Positions 5,914-7,538 of a stretch of 7,538 nucleotides of DNA are shown in pieces. This DNA is from Desulfocapsa sp. (lineage in GTDB: Bacteria; Desulfobacterota; Desulfobulbia; Desulfobulbales; Desulfocapsaceae), in assembly GCA_029934915.1 (NCBI GenBank), contig JAOZLI010000131.1, positions 1 to 7,538 on the forward strand. The letters run 5' to 3'. The translations under genes were made by a program, and so were the position numbers. The notes below the pieces were generated by a model. It saw only the letters and a list, made by a program, of their open reading frames with translations, was not told the origin of the DNA and did not search any database. Position 1 is the first letter of the stretch, and each line of letters opens with the position of its first letter.

Positions 5914-6074
5914 AGGTGATTTACAAAAAAGAATATACCCGATTTGCTTGTCTTTTTCTCCGTCTTCTTCGTTGTCGCAATAGTTACATAGCGCTGCTAT
6001 GCGCCTATTGCCACGCCTCGAATACGAACAAAAATCCTACGCAAAACAGGTACATTCTTTTCTTCCAATCACCT
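5914..6074. repeat. 161-bp imperfect palindromic intergenic element (MITE/REP-like)
   Basis: The gap between HU and the repair gene is mostly one large inverted repeat. The ends are AGGTGATT (5914-5921) and AATCACCT (6067-6074); aligning the two arms gives 23 matches in the outer 30 positions. The core is GCAATAG (5977-5983), CATAGC (5987-5992), GCTATG (5996-6001) and CTATTGC (6005-6011). Outer ends and core share the same centre, 5994, so this is one unit and not chance small hairpins. The arms diverge in the middle and need a small shift to align. There is no open reading frame and no convincing target-site duplication. It resembles a non-autonomous palindromic mobile element or a REP/BIME-type repeat; copy number elsewhere cannot be judged from this window. 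Confidence 0.7.
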
Positions 6075-6085
6075 AACGAGTTGAG

Positions 6086-7519
6086 ATGGTAGTAAATATA
6101 GATACTTTTCTTGCACTTCTTGAAAAGGAAGTGCAGGATTATCAGGTACCTGTCGTGGATCTGATTGCTGTGCAGACCAAAGATCCTTTTAAAGTTCTGG
6201 TGGCTACAATTTTATCAGCCAGAACCAAGGATGAAGTGACTGCAAAGGCCTCTGAAAGATTGTTTGCAGAAGCAGATACTATTCAGAGTTTAGCTGGGTT
6301 AGATGAACAACGTCTGCAAAAGCTGATCTATCCCGTTGGCTTCTACAAAAACAAAGCACGATATCTGGCCGCATTGCCGGCTGTGCTGATATCTGATTTT
6401 GAGGCAAGTGTTCCCCAGACCATGGAGAACCTGTTGACGCTTCCCGGCGTGGGCAGAAAAACAGCCAACCTGGTACTGGCTCAGGCCTTTAATATCCCTG
6501 CTATTTGTGTCGATACCCATGTTCATAGAATTATGAATATCTGGGGCTATGTGGAAACCAAAAATCCACAGCAGACAGAAATGGCTCTTCGTGACAAACT
6601 TCCTGAAAAATACTGGATTAAAGTAAATTCTCTGCTCGTTGCTTTTGGGCAGGGAACGTGTCGCTCGGTAGCTCCTCATTGTGACCGCTGTCTGCTTGCT
6701 GCGGATTGCCCAAAGATAGGTGTAAAACCAAGAAAAATAAAGAAATCCAATAATGTACTGCGTCTGGTCTCCTGGAATGTGAATGGTCTGCGTGCAGTCC
6801 ATAAAAAAGGCTTTATGGATAGTCTTGTTGAAATGGCGCCCGATGTTCTTGGCTTGCAGGAAATAAAGGCCATGCCAGAGCAGTTACCGAAAGAATTGCA
6901 GGAACTCGCGGGCTATTACAGTTATTTTTACAGTGCTGAACGTAAGGGGTATTCCGGTGTTGCGGTGTACGCCAGACAGGAAGCAAAGCGAGTAATAAAA
7001 GGGATAGGTGACGAGAGATTTGACAGTGAGGGCAGGGTGCTGACCCTTGAGTTTGATAGCTACTATTTCATTAACTGTTATTTCCCTAACTCAAAAGGCG
7101 ATCTCTCAAGACTTGGCTTTAAACATGATTTTAATGTGATGTTGCAGGCTTTTGCAGAAGACCTGGCAACAACAAAATCTGTTGTCATCTGTGGTGATTT
7201 TAATGTGGCGCACAAAGAAATCGATCTTGCCAATCCAAAGCAAAACGAAAAACATGCAGGCTTTACCCCGGAAGAGCGCAGTTGGATGGATGATTTTACG
7301 GCTGCTGGCTGGATAGATAGTTTTCGCAAGAAAAATAAAGAGCCGGAACAATATTCCTGGTGGAGCTATCGCAGCCGGGCAAGGGATAGAAATATTGGCT
7401 GGCGCATTGACTATCATTGCGTTGATAGAAACAGTGTGAAGAGAATTGTTGATGTGGATATCCTGCAACATATTTATGGCTCAGATCATTGTCCGGTTGT
7501 CCTTGATTTTCTGAAATAA
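6086..7519 (+). CDS. nth-xth: endonuclease III / exonuclease III fusion (bifunctional base-excision-repair enzyme)
   Basis: One uninterrupted frame of 477 residues joins two repair enzymes. Residues 1-212 are endonuclease III, which removes oxidised pyrimidines and nicks the abasic site. The helix-hairpin-helix LPGVGRKTANLVL carries the Schiff-base Lys125, Asp143 follows in CVDTHVHR, and Cys192, Cys199, Cys202 and Cys208 have the exact C-X6-C-X2-C-X5-C spacing for the [4Fe-4S] cluster. A short basic linker (about 210-222) leads to an exonuclease III/AP endonuclease domain (223-477) with WNVNGLR (Asn231), LQEIK (Glu259), Tyr332, GDFN (Asp371, Asn373), GWRIDY (Asp442) and GSDH (Asp467, His468), the full metal and catalytic set. 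Both halves are near normal full length. The second would clean the 3' end left by the first, so the fusion may channel a toxic intermediate. The ATG at 6086 has only a weak GAG upstream, and the palindromic element ends 11 bases before it. Confidence 0.95.
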   Translation: MVVNIDTFLALLEKEVQDYQVPVVDLIAVQTKDPFKVLVATILSARTKDEVTAKASERLFAEADTIQSLAGLDEQRLQKLIYPVGFYKNKARYLAALPAVLISDFEASVPQTMENLLTLPGVGRKTANLVLAQAFNIPAICVDTHVHRIMNIWGYVETKNPQQTEMALRDKLPEKYWIKVNSLLVAFGQGTCRSVAPHCDRCLLAADCPKIGVKPRKIKKSNNVLRLVSWNVNGLRAVHKKGFMDSLVEMAPDVLGLQEIKAMPEQLPKELQELAGYYSYFYSAERKGYSGVAVYARQEAKRVIKGIGDERFDSEGRVLTLEFDSYYFINCYFPNSKGDLSRLGFKHDFNVMLQAFAEDLATTKSVVICGDFNVAHKEIDLANPKQNEKHAGFTPEERSWMDDFTAAGWIDSFRKKNKEPEQYSWWSYRSRARDRNIGWRIDYHCVDRNSVKRIVDVDILQHIYGSDHCPVVLDFLK

Positions 7520-7538
7520 TTCAGGTAGCCTTTTTGTA

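Noticed and set aside
6299..6802. 167-codon minus-strand frame within the nth-xth gene
   Set aside because: It lies wholly opposite strongly conserved catalytic motifs and has no recognisable domain, so it is a shadow ORF.
7520..7538. Possible terminator after nth-xth (TTTTT at the window edge)
   Set aside because: Only a 3-bp AGG/CCT stem can be formed before the T-run, and the sequence ends, so it cannot be supported.
1..7538. CRISPR array, tRNA or rRNA genes
   Set aside because: No regularly spaced direct repeats with unique spacers and no tRNA or rRNA-like sequence were seen; the only regular repeats are the UGA-hairpin units.

Overview
The window looks like chromosomal DNA of a selenocysteine-using Gram-negative bacterium, most likely an anaerobic Desulfobacterota (Desulfobulbales-like) organism. 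That assignment is inferred from gene content and style: a multi-selenocysteine peptide, a YgiQ radical SAM protein, a Cache-PAS hybrid kinase, and moderate-to-low GC. There is no direct taxonomic marker.

The main discovery is at the left end (about 1-640). A gene that ordinary ORF calling breaks up runs from an ATG at 156, behind a strong AGGAG ribosome site, to a UGA stop at 561 backed by UAG at 564. It has four in-frame UGA codons at 258, 315, 486 and 552, each in the peptide context Ser-Gly-U-(Gly/Ser)-Gly. Each UGA is followed, after exactly 20 nt, by the loop of a perfect or near-perfect hairpin. The four stems differ in sequence but keep base pairing, and the loops are AGTTA, AGGTA, AGGTA and GGTC. 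This is what bacterial SECIS elements should look like, so the gene most likely makes a 135-residue peptide with four selenocysteines and no cysteine. Its leader and SGUxG repeats resemble the SbtA-type (seleno)RiPP precursor family as I remember it. No dedicated maturase gene is in the window. A long hairpin at 600-639 ends this transcript and overlaps the 3' end of the convergent gene.

624-2393 (minus strand) encodes a YgiQ-type radical SAM protein of unknown reaction. Divergent from it, behind a very good sigma-70 promoter (2468-2495), is a 939-residue membrane hybrid sensor histidine kinase (2552-5371) with a periplasmic double Cache region, PAS, HisKA/HATPase and a C-terminal receiver. 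After a 244-base gap with two small inverted repeats comes an HU-type nucleoid protein (5616-5888). The next gap is almost filled by a 161-bp imperfect palindrome centred on 5994, which looks like an intergenic MITE/REP-type element. It ends 11 bases before a 477-residue protein that fuses endonuclease III (Nth) to an exonuclease III/AP endonuclease (Xth/ExoA), with both active sites intact. The last 19 bases (7520-7538) contain no gene; a T-run there is too close to the edge to interpret.

Functionally the region is a set of independent units rather than one operon: a selenopeptide, an orphan radical SAM enzyme, an environmental sensor kinase, a DNA architectural protein and a two-step base-excision-repair enzyme.
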